DNA of 47,545 nt from Archaeoglobaceae archaeon (GTDB lineage: Archaea; Halobacteriota; Archaeoglobi; Archaeoglobales; Archaeoglobaceae): the NCBI GenBank assembly GCA_027036775.1, contig JALWDS010000006.1, positions 1 to 47,545 of the forward strand, in the 5' to 3' direction. Position numbers and translations under genes: made by a program. The notes beneath the pieces are model-generated. The model did no database searches. It was not told the DNA's origin and saw nothing but the letters and a program-made list of their open reading frames with translations. Shown in pieces: positions 8,640 through 15,722 of the stretch; position 1 is the first letter of the stretch, and every line of letters starts with the position of its first letter.

Positions 8640-9224
8640 ATGGATATGAGGTATGCTGTAGTAGAATGTCCCGTTTGTGGTAGGTATCTTGCTGTTGATT
8701 CCAAAGTAGGTTATAGGAAATGTCCATATTGTGGTTACGTTAATAAGATTGAAGTTTCAAGGGTAATAAAGATGTTTAAGAGTCCGAAGGTAGCTTCAGA
8801 ACTCGTTAGACTGCTCAACTCTGATAACGACTTCTTTAGACCTTTAAGCTCAAACGATTGCAGGAATTGTTCAACCTTTTTTAACAGGACAAAGCTAAAT
8901 AATATAGATGAGGAAATAGGTATGATGAGTTCCGAGATTGAATACATTTTAGAAGCTATGAAGAAAATGGGGTACAGGAGGGAAGAAGTGATAAGTGAAG
9001 CGGTGATGTTGTTTCTGAGGGTGAATAAGGAATTAAGGGAGAAGGTAGCGGTGGAATTATACAAGGAGGGAAAGATAAGCCTTGGGAAAGCCTGCGAGAT
9101 TTCTGGATTGAGCTACGAGGAGATGAAAGCCCTTCTGCTTAGGGAGGGAATCCCTATAAGGAGGGGTCCTGAATCAGTGGAGGAGCTGAGAAAGAAGGCG
9201 GAGCACTTAGGCAAGCTGTTGTAG
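8640..9224 (+). CDS. Zinc-ribbon plus UPF0175-domain antitoxin-like protein
   Basis: About 194 residues. An N-terminal zinc ribbon (CPVCG and CPYCG, 18 residues apart) is followed by a linker and a C-terminal UPF0175 domain (VAVELYKEGKISLGKACEISGLSYEEM), a short helix-turn-helix antitoxin family usually paired with a DUF3368 PIN-like toxin. That toxin frame follows directly. A TATA-like GATATATAA at 8612-8620 fits leaderless initiation at the ATG at 8640 rather than the upstream GTG at 8622. The fused zinc ribbon is unusual: most UPF0175 proteins are only about 90 residues. Confidence 0.75.
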   Translation: MDMRYAVVECPVCGRYLAVDSKVGYRKCPYCGYVNKIEVSRVIKMFKSPKVASELVRLLNSDNDFFRPLSSNDCRNCSTFFNRTKLNNIDEEIGMMSSEIEYILEAMKKMGYRREEVISEAVMLFLRVNKELREKVAVELYKEGKISLGKACEISGLSYEEMKALLLREGIPIRRGPESVEELRKKAEHLGKLL

Positions 9225-9679
9225 ACACGGGATTTCTAAGTGCTCTTTTAAAGATAGGTCGCATTGATTTGATATTTAAAGTCGTTGACAAGGTTTACGT
9301 AACCTTTGAAGTTTACGAGGAACTGAGCAAGTGTAAAGAGTTGGTGAAATCCTTAATCGAGGCTATGAAAAGGTATCCGATAGATCTGATAGAATCTGAA
9401 GATTATTCTAAGCTCAGGGAGAGATATCCCATACTTGGTAAAGGTGAATTAAGTGTTATAGCTTCTGCTAAGGGGAAGATAGCGTTTATTGAGGATCGTA
9501 AAGCTGAGAAGATAGCGGAAGAGGTAGGAGTAATTGTGTTTAACATTCCAGTTTTATTGCTCGTACTTAAAGAAAAGGGTCTCATAGACAGGTCTGAAAT
9601 AGCTCAGATAATAGATGATCTGAAGGTGAAAGATGGTTATTTGTTTAAAAAAGAGATTAAGGACGAGTTGCTGAGATAA
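9218..9679 (+). CDS. DUF3368 PIN-like toxin, start codon unclear
   Basis: The frame encodes VVDTGFLSALLKIGRIDLIF (residues 1-20 from 9218) and continues to a C-terminal helical part, matching DUF3368 PIN-domain proteins whose first catalytic Asp is in the VD-x-G/S-L segment. The first usual start codon is TTG at 9269, which would remove that Asp. At 9218, where a start is expected, the codon is GTT. It overlaps the last codons of the UPF0175 gene, so it may be translated by frameshifting, from a rare start, or not at all. The cognate antitoxin is the preceding gene. Confidence 0.65.
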   Translation, partial: VVDTGFLSALLKIGRIDLIFKVVDKVYVTFEVYEELSKCKELVKSLIEAMKRYPIDLIESEDYSKLRERYPILGKGELSVIASAKGKIAFIEDRKAEKIAEEVGVIVFNIPVLLLVLKEKGLIDRSEIAQIIDDLKVKDGYLFKKEIKDELLR

Positions 9680-9774
9680 TTGAGTAAGGGATGTAGCTCT
9701 GTTGAATCCTTCCAATCTCATCCAAAACATTAACCAAGTTCAAAAACCTATACTTTCCATCGTCTATTGATTTC

Positions 9775-9983
9775 TCAAGCTAATTCCCCTTTTTTCATAC
9801 TTGTCGAGTTCGAGGTAGGGGGATTAAAGACCCTCTCTCTTTAAGAACTCCTTAATGACGGCCTCGAACTCCCTGGGTAGCACCAAGCAAGCGATCTCCT
9901 ACTTGAGAATATTCTTGGTTAAGTATAAGAATTCGTCGTCGGTGAAGTAAAGATTAGATGGGTATCTGATATGAAAAAAGTGG
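9775..9983 (-). pseudogene. Decayed open frame, unknown family
   Basis: The minus strand encodes a protein-like stretch (HIRYPSNLYFTDDEFLYLT, then after one in-frame TAG at about 9903, EIACLVLPREFEAVIKEFL) up to a TGA at 9775-9777. There is no credible start codon. The amphipathic composition differs from random frames, so this is probably a gene remnant. A second protein-like piece lies just downstream (about 9690-9770). No family recognised. Confidence 0.35.
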
Positions 9984-10170
9984 TAATAGTAGATAGCTCT
10001 GTTGAAAAATCAAATTGCCAATGAAGTTGAAAATTATGACAAAAGGGATGGAAACGAATATCAATTCGCTAACAGCTTAATTTTTAATGAAATAGTAGTA
10101 GTATAGAAATAATAGTTATTATGGGATGTTGATAATTTAGAGAGTTAGGAACACAATATTGTTCAATTTA
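9984..10170. other. Noncoding AT-rich interval
   Basis: No gene, RNA or clear promoter is visible. A copy of TAGCTCTGTTGAA near 9993 repeats a sequence near 9694, which may mark a short duplication bracketing the decayed frame. Confidence 0.35.
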
Positions 10171-10236
10171 AATTTCTGGAGTTTGATTAACTACTGTGGT
10201 TAATCGGATACAACTCATAAACATCACTTGAATGGG
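10171..10236. repeat. Extended 65-bp element, copy A (contains the palindrome at 10185-10205)
   Basis: A palindrome copy (GATTAACT-ACTGT-GGTTAATC) is flanked by AATTTCTGGAGTTT on the left and GGATACAACTCATAAAC plus CTTGAATGGG on the right. The same flanks occur at 45413-45475 and 46263-46330, so a unit larger than the 21-bp core has been duplicated. Confidence 0.75.
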
Positions 10237-10287
10237 CAAGTCTGGATGGGGTATCCGAACGGGAGTGCATTGTTTGGTTGTTAGGTA

Positions 10288-10608
10288 ATTTACCAAACCC
10301 TTGTGTAATTTAGTTTAGTGGTTTGGTAAAACTGAGGGGATGGTCGTCAATGACGTTGTTAAAGCTGGGAGGGGAGGGGGGCTTTGGTTGAAGTGACGAC
10401 GGTGAAGTGCGGTAGAGAACTGCAAGTGGTAGAGGTGTTTTGAGGAGTTCAGAACTCTTCACTACTCCTCAGTTCTCCTCACTACTCCTCAGTAGTTTAC
10501 AGTAACTTACAGTAAGTTACGGTAAATTACTGTTATAGTATTCTCCAGCGAGTGATTAACTGCTATGGTTAGTCACATTAGCGATTGATTAACCGTAGTG
10601 GTTAATCA
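10288..10608. repeat. 321-bp direct repeat, copy 1
   Basis: Identical by eye to 47106-47426 over its whole length (constant offset 36,818). It carries a 9-bp inverted repeat (TACCAAACC at 10291-10299 with GGTTTGGTA at 10320-10328), a G-rich run, a GAGTTC-A-GAACTC palindrome, several ACTCCTCAG words, a field of AACTTAC-A-GTAAGTT type inverted repeats and, at its right end, two palindromic repeats. No open frame is conserved. It could be a secondary origin, a recombination site or the end of a mobile unit. Confidence 0.9.
10554..10607. repeat. Two 21-bp palindromes at the end of the 321-bp repeat
   Basis: GATTAACT-GCTAT-GGTTAGTC at 10554-10574 and consensus GATTAACC-GTAGT-GGTTAATC at 10587-10607, separated by 12 bases. 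The same pair occurs at 47372-47425. Confidence 0.85.
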
Positions 10609-10684
10609 GATTTGCAACATGATCACTTAGAGTGGGGTAGGTTAGTTAGGAGGCTAAAGCTAAGGTATATTCTAGTAATAGTTT

Positions 10685-11023
10685 ATGAATATAATGAAAG
10701 AGGAGATAGAGGGAAGGATAGAGAAGTTTTTAGGAGAGGGGAAGACTGAATTTAATAAGAGACTGAGATATGAAGTGTTATCAATATTCTCATCTGGGGG
10801 AGAGTACACGATTAAGGAGATACACGAGATACTGTTATCGAGAGGGTTGAATGTGTCGTATAAGTCTCTCTGTGCCTTTGTAGGTAGATTACCTACTCGT
10901 TTGGGTATCTTTTCCATTCGAACATCGGATGTAAGGTATTACCGGGTTAAACCGCAATACCTTGAATCTTTGAGGAGAGTGCTATCCCAATGGTCCACTG
11001 GGTGTAGTAACTCTGGAAAGTGA
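10685..11023 (+). CDS. DUF2551-like winged-helix protein, 112 aa
   Basis: 112 residues. The central segment (LSIFSSGGEYTIKEIHEIL, then VSYKSLCAFVGRLPTRLGIFSIR) matches the pattern of the archaeal DUF2551 winged-helix family. The basic, DNA-binding type fold suggests a regulator. It sits directly after the 321-bp repeat with its palindrome pair and directly before another palindrome (11022-11042) that overlaps its stop codon. It is therefore a reasonable candidate binder of these palindromes, though nothing in the sequence proves this. Confidence 0.65.
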   Translation: MNIMKEEIEGRIEKFLGEGKTEFNKRLRYEVLSIFSSGGEYTIKEIHEILLSRGLNVSYKSLCAFVGRLPTRLGIFSIRTSDVRYYRVKPQYLESLRRVLSQWSTGCSNSGK

Positions 11024-11042
11024 TTAACCATAGTGGTTAATC
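11022..11042. repeat. 21-bp palindrome overlapping a stop codon
   Basis: GATTAACC-ATAGT-GGTTAATC. Its first bases overlap the TGA of the winged-helix gene, and it lies just past the end of ATPase paralogue 2 on the other strand. It could act as a bidirectional terminator hairpin or as a protein-binding site. Confidence 0.85.
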
Positions 11043-11069
11043 GACGGTTAAAAATTGGGAGTGGTGGAA

Positions 11070-12113
11070 TTAAGATGTAATTCTCTTGAGGACTTCTCTA
11101 ATAGCGAGTAAATCTAACTGGGATTGAGGTTTAACGATGTCGTTTAGGGGATCGAGGAAAAGGATGTTATTTTTGATACACCAACGTAATTCTTCGGTTA
11201 GATAGTCGTAGGTTAGGAAATCTCTGTCTTTGAAGTTAGATAGTAGTTTTAAGACTGATTTACGGAAATCTACATTTAAAGAGTATAGAGAATCTTTAAT
11301 CTGCCTTCTTCTAAGTCTTACTAACTTTTCACAAAAATCTTTCAGTCTATCCTTGTTTTTAATAGCCTCAACCAAGTAAACAGGTTTTCCACCGAAGTAG
11401 TTCCAGATTAGGTTAATTTCATCTTGGTTGAAACCGTGCTTCTCTAAGAACTCTTTGGTAGTGTTATAATCGAAGTCATCTACCAATAGGTATCTACACC
11501 TACCGTGTAACATAGCCTCGTTGAAAACTTTCTCGATGAAGAGGGAGTCAGAAGTGATGGCGAAGACGTGAGCGAGGTGGAAACGTTTGGAGATGGTAAC
11601 GAAGAAGTTGAAGAGTTCGTAGATGAGGAGACCGTTAATTTTTAGGTCACCGATGACTTGGAGTTCGTCCAATATTATTATGGGGATTTTACCCTTGGAT
11701 TTGAGTTCGTGTAAGATGTTGAAGATGTAAGTGAAAGCGTTCTTTGGCTTATCTTTCTTCAGTACTTTACTAACCAAGTTCTCTGGTAGTGGGAATCCGG
11801 AATAGAATTTGACCGTAGATGATAGCAGGGATGAGATGACATCGCTGAACTTGGTAATTTTCCTCTTCAACCCTATTTCGTAGCTGAAGAGTATATCGTA
11901 AAACTCGTCAATGCTTGTAACCACGTGTGCTCTTAAGTCTATGAAGAAAACCACGTAATCGTCTGGTAACTTTTTCACGACTTCATCCATTAAACTCGAC
12001 TTTCCCGAATTGATGGGACCGTAAACGAACGTGATCAAGTCCGGTCTCGAATTCAGAATTCGCATGATCTCTCGAATCTCTTTCTCCCTATCGTGGAACT
12101 CGATCTCTAACAT
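11070..12113 (-). CDS. Arch_ATPase-family P-loop ATPase, paralogue 2
   Basis: 347 residues. Walker A GPINSGKS lies near residues 32-39, a Walker B strand with DELQ near 140-150, followed by INGLLIYELFNFF, SDSLFIEKVFNEAMLHGRCRYLL and WNYFGGKPVYLVEA, nearly identical to paralogues 1 and 3. The segment between Walker A and B (about 55-135) is much more divergent, which suggests diversification of a partner-binding region. The ATG at 12113 follows AGGTG at normal distance. DNA similarity with paralogue 1 continues past the stop, including a palindrome copy. Confidence 0.88.
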   Translation of the reverse strand: MLEIEFHDREKEIREIMRILNSRPDLITFVYGPINSGKSSLMDEVVKKLPDDYVVFFIDLRAHVVTSIDEFYDILFSYEIGLKRKITKFSDVISSLLSSTVKFYSGFPLPENLVSKVLKKDKPKNAFTYIFNILHELKSKGKIPIIILDELQVIGDLKINGLLIYELFNFFVTISKRFHLAHVFAITSDSLFIEKVFNEAMLHGRCRYLLVDDFDYNTTKEFLEKHGFNQDEINLIWNYFGGKPVYLVEAIKNKDRLKDFCEKLVRLRRRQIKDSLYSLNVDFRKSVLKLLSNFKDRDFLTYDYLTEELRWCIKNNILFLDPLNDIVKPQSQLDLLAIREVLKRITS

Positions 12114-12162
12114 TTTTCAACACCTTTAGTTTGAATGAGATTATCTTTCTTGCTTGATCGTA

Positions 12163-12447
12163 TTAAAGGATTTTTAAGATGTTCCATGTTTGGTAGGTTC
12201 CGAAGAGCAGGGTGGGGATAAAGGCTGAGACGAAAGCCTTCTCTAATTCGATCTCTCTTGCGTGTTTTACTGCGAAGGTCCAGATTGTTAGGCTCCAAGC
12301 GGTTATAGCGAGGTTTACGATGAGGTTAGAGTAGACGAGGGATTTGGGGATTAAGGAGAGCATTATAGTTTTTATTACGTTAGGGTTTTGTAGCTGGGCG
12401 ATGGAGATTTTAGGGATTTTAGCTTTGGAGACGTAGTAGGCGGACAT
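12163..12447 (-). CDS. Membrane protein, possible 3' part of a Yip1-like gene
   Basis: 94 residues with two or three hydrophobic segments (NLIVNLAITAWSLTIWTFAV and AFIPTLLFGTYQTW). The open frame continues upstream of the ATG at 12447 for about 30 codons and still looks membrane-like (FEFTGYGFLPSLIGSAVTV) but has no start codon there, so the gene is probably truncated at its 5' end. Layout and composition recall archaeal Yip1-domain proteins. The divergent bacteriocin-like gene begins at 12531 inside the lost 5' region. Confidence 0.5.
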   Translation of the reverse strand: MSAYYVSKAKIPKISIAQLQNPNVIKTIMLSLIPKSLVYSNLIVNLAITAWSLTIWTFAVKHAREIELEKAFVSAFIPTLLFGTYQTWNILKIL

Positions 12448-12530
12448 TGGAACCGTTACAGCGGAACCGATTAAGGAGGGGAGAAAACCGTAACCTGTGA
12501 ACTCGAAGGTTCTTCTGAAGGAACCTTTAC

Positions 12531-12824
12531 GTGAGTAGAGAGGAGTGGTTGTTTAGAGGTCTTGCCATTGCTATGTGCTTAGCTATGGTCGGATTGGCTG
12601 TGATGCCACTCGGAGCTACGGCTAAAGCAGGTATAGCGCTAGCAGTTTATGGATACACACACGGGGACTTTCCGTCGTTCATTGGGGGACTTGCAACCAC
12701 AGGTAGTGGAATAGCTGGATTAGGTGGAGCAGTGATAGCTATCTCCTCAATGGAAACTCTGTCCACTCTGGCACTGGTTGGATGTGCAATTACAGGTGTT
12801 GGACTCGGCATCGTAATAGGATAA
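12531..12824 (+). CDS. Hydrophobic Gly/Ala-rich peptide, candidate circular-bacteriocin-like precursor
   Basis: 97 residues starting at GTG. A short charged N-terminus (MSREEW) is followed by a hydrophobic segment and then a Gly/Ala/Ile/Val-rich body (GGLATTGSGIAGLGGAVIAI and GCAITGVGLGIVIG). This resembles leader plus mature hydrophobic bacteriocins. The key support is context: a small membrane protein and a SpoIIM/DUF95 protein follow in the same direction, and DUF95 proteins are standard partners of circular bacteriocins such as AS-48 and circularin. No sequence homology to a known bacteriocin is claimed. A general membrane protein is the alternative. Confidence 0.5.
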   Translation: MSREEWLFRGLAIAMCLAMVGLAVMPLGATAKAGIALAVYGYTHGDFPSFIGGLATTGSGIAGLGGAVIAISSMETLSTLALVGCAITGVGLGIVIG

Positions 12825-12848
12825 CTCGCTAATGAGGTGTATAATATA

Positions 12849-13109
12849 ATGATATTTATTTTTTATATCTTTTTAATAGCAGTAGGTTTTATCATTGGAT
12901 TTTGGAGTATTTCGAAAATTCTCCCAAGTAAATCTCAAAATTACATCCAACTACTTGGAGTTTGTGTTGGGATAGTTCTCGTCTCTTCATTGTACAGTCT
13001 TGAGCAAAATAGTTTTGCGAAGGCATTGATTCCATTAATAACGTTAGGTGCTATGCTGTTCGCTGTGGGAAGTATGTTGATGAGTAAAGCTAAAAAACAT
13101 GAGCATTAA
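12849..13109 (+). CDS. Small membrane protein of the putative bacteriocin cluster
   Basis: 86 residues with three hydrophobic helices and a lysine-rich tail (MSKAKKHEH). The ATG at 12849 has an AGGTG ribosome binding site; the GTG at 12837 overlaps that site and is less likely. It starts 24 bases after the hydrophobic peptide gene, and its end overlaps the SpoIIM-like gene by 11 bases. Small multi-helix proteins are usual in circular-bacteriocin operons as immunity or maturation factors; that role here is inferred from position only. Confidence 0.6.
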   Translation: MIFIFYIFLIAVGFIIGFWSISKILPSKSQNYIQLLGVCVGIVLVSSLYSLEQNSFAKALIPLITLGAMLFAVGSMLMSKAKKHEH

Positions 13110-13656
13110 TAATAGGCATCTTATAATCGGAGTCACTTTCTTATTTTGTATCTCTTTTTTAGTGGGGTATAGTATAGGATACGCAAATTATTTGGGCAAA
13201 TATTCAACTAAAAAAGTAAATATGAAACTAAAATATAGTTTCTTAGATATTGCGATTAATAATTTAAAAGTTATTATAATAATTATAATTGGTGCTATTT
13301 TATTTGGTGTACCAACAATCGTCGCAATTGTGAACAATTCCATGTCTCTCGGAATTTTAATTGGCGAATATAGCTTGATTTACGATCCTCTTAAAATTAG
13401 CATCCTGATTCTTCCACACGGTATCTTCGAGATTCCGGCTATAATCATAGCGGGAGCGGCGGGATTTAAAATCCCCTACGAAATCGTTAGATACTTAGCA
13501 GGTAAAAAAGAGCAAATTTTAACAAAAGAAGACATAAAGGAGTATCTGACAATGGCTCTGATTTCGATAATTCTGATTGTAATAGCGGCGTGGATAGAAG
13601 CTAACGTAACGCTGAAAATAGCTAAGGCGATGTTAAATTCGACGAAAGGAGTTTAA
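13099..13656 (+). CDS. SpoIIM/DUF95-family membrane protein
   Basis: 185 residues with an N-terminal membrane anchor and a C-terminal membrane bundle. The segment NNLKVIIIIIIGAILFGVP, followed by LPHGIFEIPAIIIAGAAGF, is the signature of the stage II sporulation protein M family (PF01944). In archaea and non-sporulating bacteria these proteins are membrane factors, and in circular-bacteriocin operons they are required for production or maturation. It overlaps the preceding small membrane gene by 11 bases, so the three genes form one operon. Length is typical. Confidence 0.82.
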   Translation: MSINNRHLIIGVTFLFCISFLVGYSIGYANYLGKYSTKKVNMKLKYSFLDIAINNLKVIIIIIIGAILFGVPTIVAIVNNSMSLGILIGEYSLIYDPLKISILILPHGIFEIPAIIIAGAAGFKIPYEIVRYLAGKKEQILTKEDIKEYLTMALISIILIVIAAWIEANVTLKIAKAMLNSTKGV

Positions 13657-13823
13657 ATCTAGCAATTCCTTGAAAGACCTTGATGTAGTTGTGGACATAG
13701 TTTAGGAAATTAATTCCAAATCCGTGAAAAAGTTCATTCATGCAATTTTTGAATTAATTGTAATATCTTACTTTTCAACTCGTATCGTCAGTTATAAGTT
13801 TCATTTAGTGTAAGGATGGTATA
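13657..13823. other. Gap with a decayed 3' end of a DUF6516/TumE gene
   Basis: At about 13665-13735 the plus strand resembles the last 25 codons and the post-stop sequence of the TumE-like gene at 26775-27110 (both contain CCTTGA...GACCTTGAT.TAGTTGTGGA and AAATCCGTGAAAA). A stop in mid-frame and the lack of upstream similarity mark it as a fragment. The remainder is promoter DNA for the following HicB gene. Confidence 0.5.
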
Positions 13824-14036
13824 ATGAAGTTCAGGGTAGTTCTTGAGGAGGCTGAAGAGGGGGGATATGTGGTTTACGTTCCGGCTCTGCCCAGATGCGT
13901 TTCTCAGGGAGAAACTAAAGAGGAAGCTCTTGAGAACATTAAGGAGGCTATAGAGGTATATCTTGACGTTGACGAAGCAGAAATAGAAGCAGAAATCAAA
14001 GGCAAGAAGGCTGAGATCGTCGAGATTACGCTCTAA
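13824..14036 (+). CDS. hicB: HicB-family antitoxin
   Basis: 70 residues. MKFRVVLEEAEEGGYVVYVP, LPRCVSQGETKEEALENI and AIEVYLDV are the HicB (PF15919) hallmarks of a partially degraded RNase H fold. It precedes a HicA gene that is broken, so the toxin is probably lost and the antitoxin is an orphan relic or acts as a regulator. A second, intact HicBA pair lies at 24526-24955. The start ATG has no strong ribosome binding site. Confidence 0.85.
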   Translation: MKFRVVLEEAEEGGYVVYVPALPRCVSQGETKEEALENIKEAIEVYLDVDEAEIEAEIKGKKAEIVEITL

Positions 14037-14048
14037 TTGGTGATTTAT

Positions 14049-14268
14049 TTGAAGTTGCCTGTAGTTTCTGGTGAAGATACAATTAAGGCTCTATGCAGGG
14101 CTGGATTTAGAGTTGTAAGGCAGAAAGGAAGTCACGTCCGGCTTGAGAAGAAAAAAGGGAACGATCAAGGTTACCGTCCCGTTGCATCCAACTCTAAAAA
14201 AGGGAACTCTGAGAATTATACTGAAGTAGGTAGGATTAAGCGTTGAAGAGTTTGTTAAGCTTCTTTAG
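14049..14268 (+). pseudogene. hicA: HicA mRNA-interferase toxin, frameshifted and with an amber codon
   Basis: The start (KLPVVSGEDTIKALCRAGF, then VRQKGSHVRLEK with the catalytic His) is a standard HicA double-stranded-RNA-binding-like toxin. After an A/G run near 14155 the frame shifts by one base: GTIKVTVPLHPTLKKGTLRI continues in another frame, reaches a TAG at 14227-14229, then resumes with VGLSVEEFVKLL up to 14268. Two lesions make it inactive as written. The start is taken at TTG 14049, where GGTGA gives the correct spacing. Confidence 0.75.
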
Positions 14269-14326
14269 TTCCGTTGAAAATCGAGCTTCGAGGAATAATT
14301 TACAAACTTAGCAACTTGGGGAGTTT

Positions 14327-14347
14327 GATTAACCGTAGTTGTTAATC
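14327..14347. repeat. 21-bp palindrome
   Basis: GATTAACC-GTAGT-TGTTAATC, one mismatch from a perfect inverted repeat, between the broken HicA gene and the Sm-like gene on the other strand. Confidence 0.8.
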
Positions 14348-14372
14348 AAGAAATTTGAAATGGGAGTGGAAT

Positions 14373-14666
14373 TTACTTTTTAGGCTTGGGTTTAGGTTTG
14401 GATTTGGCCTGCTTAGATTTGGTAGTCTCTTGAGGTTTAGGCTCGATCTTTTGAGGATAAGTGTGGATGTGGACGACGGGGCCTTTTTTAAGGAGGATGA
14501 AGTCGGCGTAAGCGATGTTTTTACGACCGATGATTTGACCGTCTGTGAGGATAAAGTAATCTTCATACAAACCACCGAAAGTACCGATGTAGATTATGCC
14601 TTGGTTAGATTGAATAACGACCTTTTTTTCGTGAAGTAGATCGAAAGGAGTTTTCTTTTCGGACAT
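14373..14666 (-). CDS. Sm/LSm-like small protein with Lys/Pro tail
   Basis: 97 residues. The first ~65 residues (DLLHEKKVVIQSNQGIIYIG, YEDYFILTD, IIGRKNIAYADFILLKKG) follow the alternating strand pattern of the Sm fold: an N-terminal helix, then G-x-x-Y-x-G and a D-x-F-x-L-T-D strand. The last 25 residues are a Lys/Pro/Gln-rich tail. Sm-like proteins bind U-rich RNA as rings; a plasmid-encoded version may be a truncated or specialised relative. The fold is inferred by eye, so the family is not certain. Confidence 0.5.
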   Translation of the reverse strand: MSEKKTPFDLLHEKKVVIQSNQGIIYIGTFGGLYEDYFILTDGQIIGRKNIAYADFILLKKGPVVHIHTYPQKIEPKPQETTKSKQAKSKPKPKPKK

Positions 14667-14840
14667 AGTTTTAGGGGAAATCTTAGCCTTTTTATTTTTT
14701 TGTGGGATTAAGCAAAACCTTAATCTCGTGTTACTTGAATCAGGGAAAAATATAGTAAGTTACAAATAAAAAGCATATTGAGGAGGTAACGGATTAGGTG
14801 TAGAGTAATTACCTTGGGATTGATGTAGGTGAAATAGGTT

Positions 14841-15353
14841 TTAGATGAGTTCTTTAGAGTGGACAAATTCATTCTGAGCTTCTATGATGTAGTAGTATTT
14901 TGTCCGTCCTTTTTTAATTTGTCCAATTACGGACAATTCTTCTAACCTCTTCAAAATCTTGTGTAATTCCCTTACACTAAAGGGAACGTGTTTTCTAAGC
15001 TCTGATGAGGTATTTATCCCTTGTTTGATCAGGTTAAGGACTAAATCGCATTTGTCCACGGTGGACAATTCTTTTTCTCTTCTTTTGTTTCTTGAATTAG
15101 TGATTAAAGTAGCTTTTAGTTCGTTAATTAAATTGTCCACTTGGGACAATTTACTTTCAATGGATTTGACCAGTTCTATCTCTGCTTTAGTTTTGTACAA
15201 TGCGTTTAACTCTTCTTTAAGGGTTTCAACGATTGAGCTAACTTTTTCGATTTTGGATTCAAGAAGGTTTAACCGTGCCTTAACATCCTTAAACTCTTCA
15301 GGATCGAAACCGAGTAACCACTTTCTGAAACCCATTACACTAAACTTTGACAA
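14841..15353 (-). CDS. Coiled-coil plus winged-helix regulator
   Basis: 170 residues. Residues ~15-85 form a heptad-type coiled coil (LNLLESKIEKVSSIVETLK...). Residues ~95-160 form a winged helix (CDLVLNLIKQGINTSSELRK, SVRELHKILKRLEELSVIG, KKGRTKYYYI) of MarR/ArsR-like type. It starts at TTG 15353 or ATG 15335. It is divergent from the UPF0175 gene across a 100-bp AT-rich promoter region with TATA-like elements. The gene itself contains three TTGTCC-N5/6-GGACAA inverted repeats, which could be operator sites. Confidence 0.65.
   Translation of the reverse strand: MSKFSVMGFRKWLLGFDPEEFKDVKARLNLLESKIEKVSSIVETLKEELNALYKTKAEIELVKSIESKLSQVDNLINELKATLITNSRNKRREKELSTVDKCDLVLNLIKQGINTSSELRKHVPFSVRELHKILKRLEELSVIGQIKKGRTKYYYIIEAQNEFVHSKELI
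14919..15149. promoter_or_regulatory. Three intragenic TTGTCC/GGACAA inverted repeats
   Basis: TTGTCC and GGACAA are separated by 6 bases at 14919-14936, by 5 at 15052-15068 and by 5 at 15133-15149, all inside a winged-helix gene. All three begin in the same codon phase on the coding strand (TTG TCC = Leu-Ser), so part of the similarity could come from the protein sequence. Confidence 0.35.
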
Positions 15354-15452
15354 GCTAATATTTTGATTTTTCTTGAATTCTATTTTTATAGCGTTGGGTA
15401 TATATTTTAATTTTTAGTGGGATTAATATAATAGGTTTTTAAGTGTATATTG

Positions 15453-15722
15453 ATGAAGGAGATACTGGTTAAAGTTCCGAGGGATTTGGTTAGAATTCTA
15501 AAGGTAAGAGATGAGGAAGTTCCGAAGGTAGTCAGGTTATATTTAGCTATTGAGTTGTATAGGGATAGAAAGGTGAGCTTAGGTAAAGCTGCTGAGATAG
15601 CTGGAGTTAGCAAATGGGAAATGATTGAAATCTTGGCATCTAAAGGAGTACCGATACAGTACGATGTAGAAGATTTAGAGAAGGACATAAAGACTTTGGA
15701 AGAGGTATTACGTATTCATTGA
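15453..15722 (+). CDS. UPF0175-family antitoxin-like protein
   Basis: 89 residues. LAIELYRDRKVSLGKAAEIAGVSKWEMIEIL is the UPF0175 helix-turn-helix signature. The usual DUF3368 toxin partner is absent; instead a convergent HEPN-MNT pair overlaps its last bases by 7 bp. The ATG at 15453 is preferred to the TTG one codon upstream. It may act as an orphan regulator. It is similar to the C-terminal domain of the protein at 8640-9224 but lacks the zinc ribbon. Confidence 0.8.
   Translation: MKEILVKVPRDLVRILKVRDEEVPKVVRLYLAIELYRDRKVSLGKAAEIAGVSKWEMIEILASKGVPIQYDVEDLEKDIKTLEEVLRIH

Noticed and set aside
14355-14639. Plus-strand open frame opposite the Sm-like gene
   Set aside because: Phe/Arg/Gly-rich composition arises from the antisense of a Lys/Pro tail.
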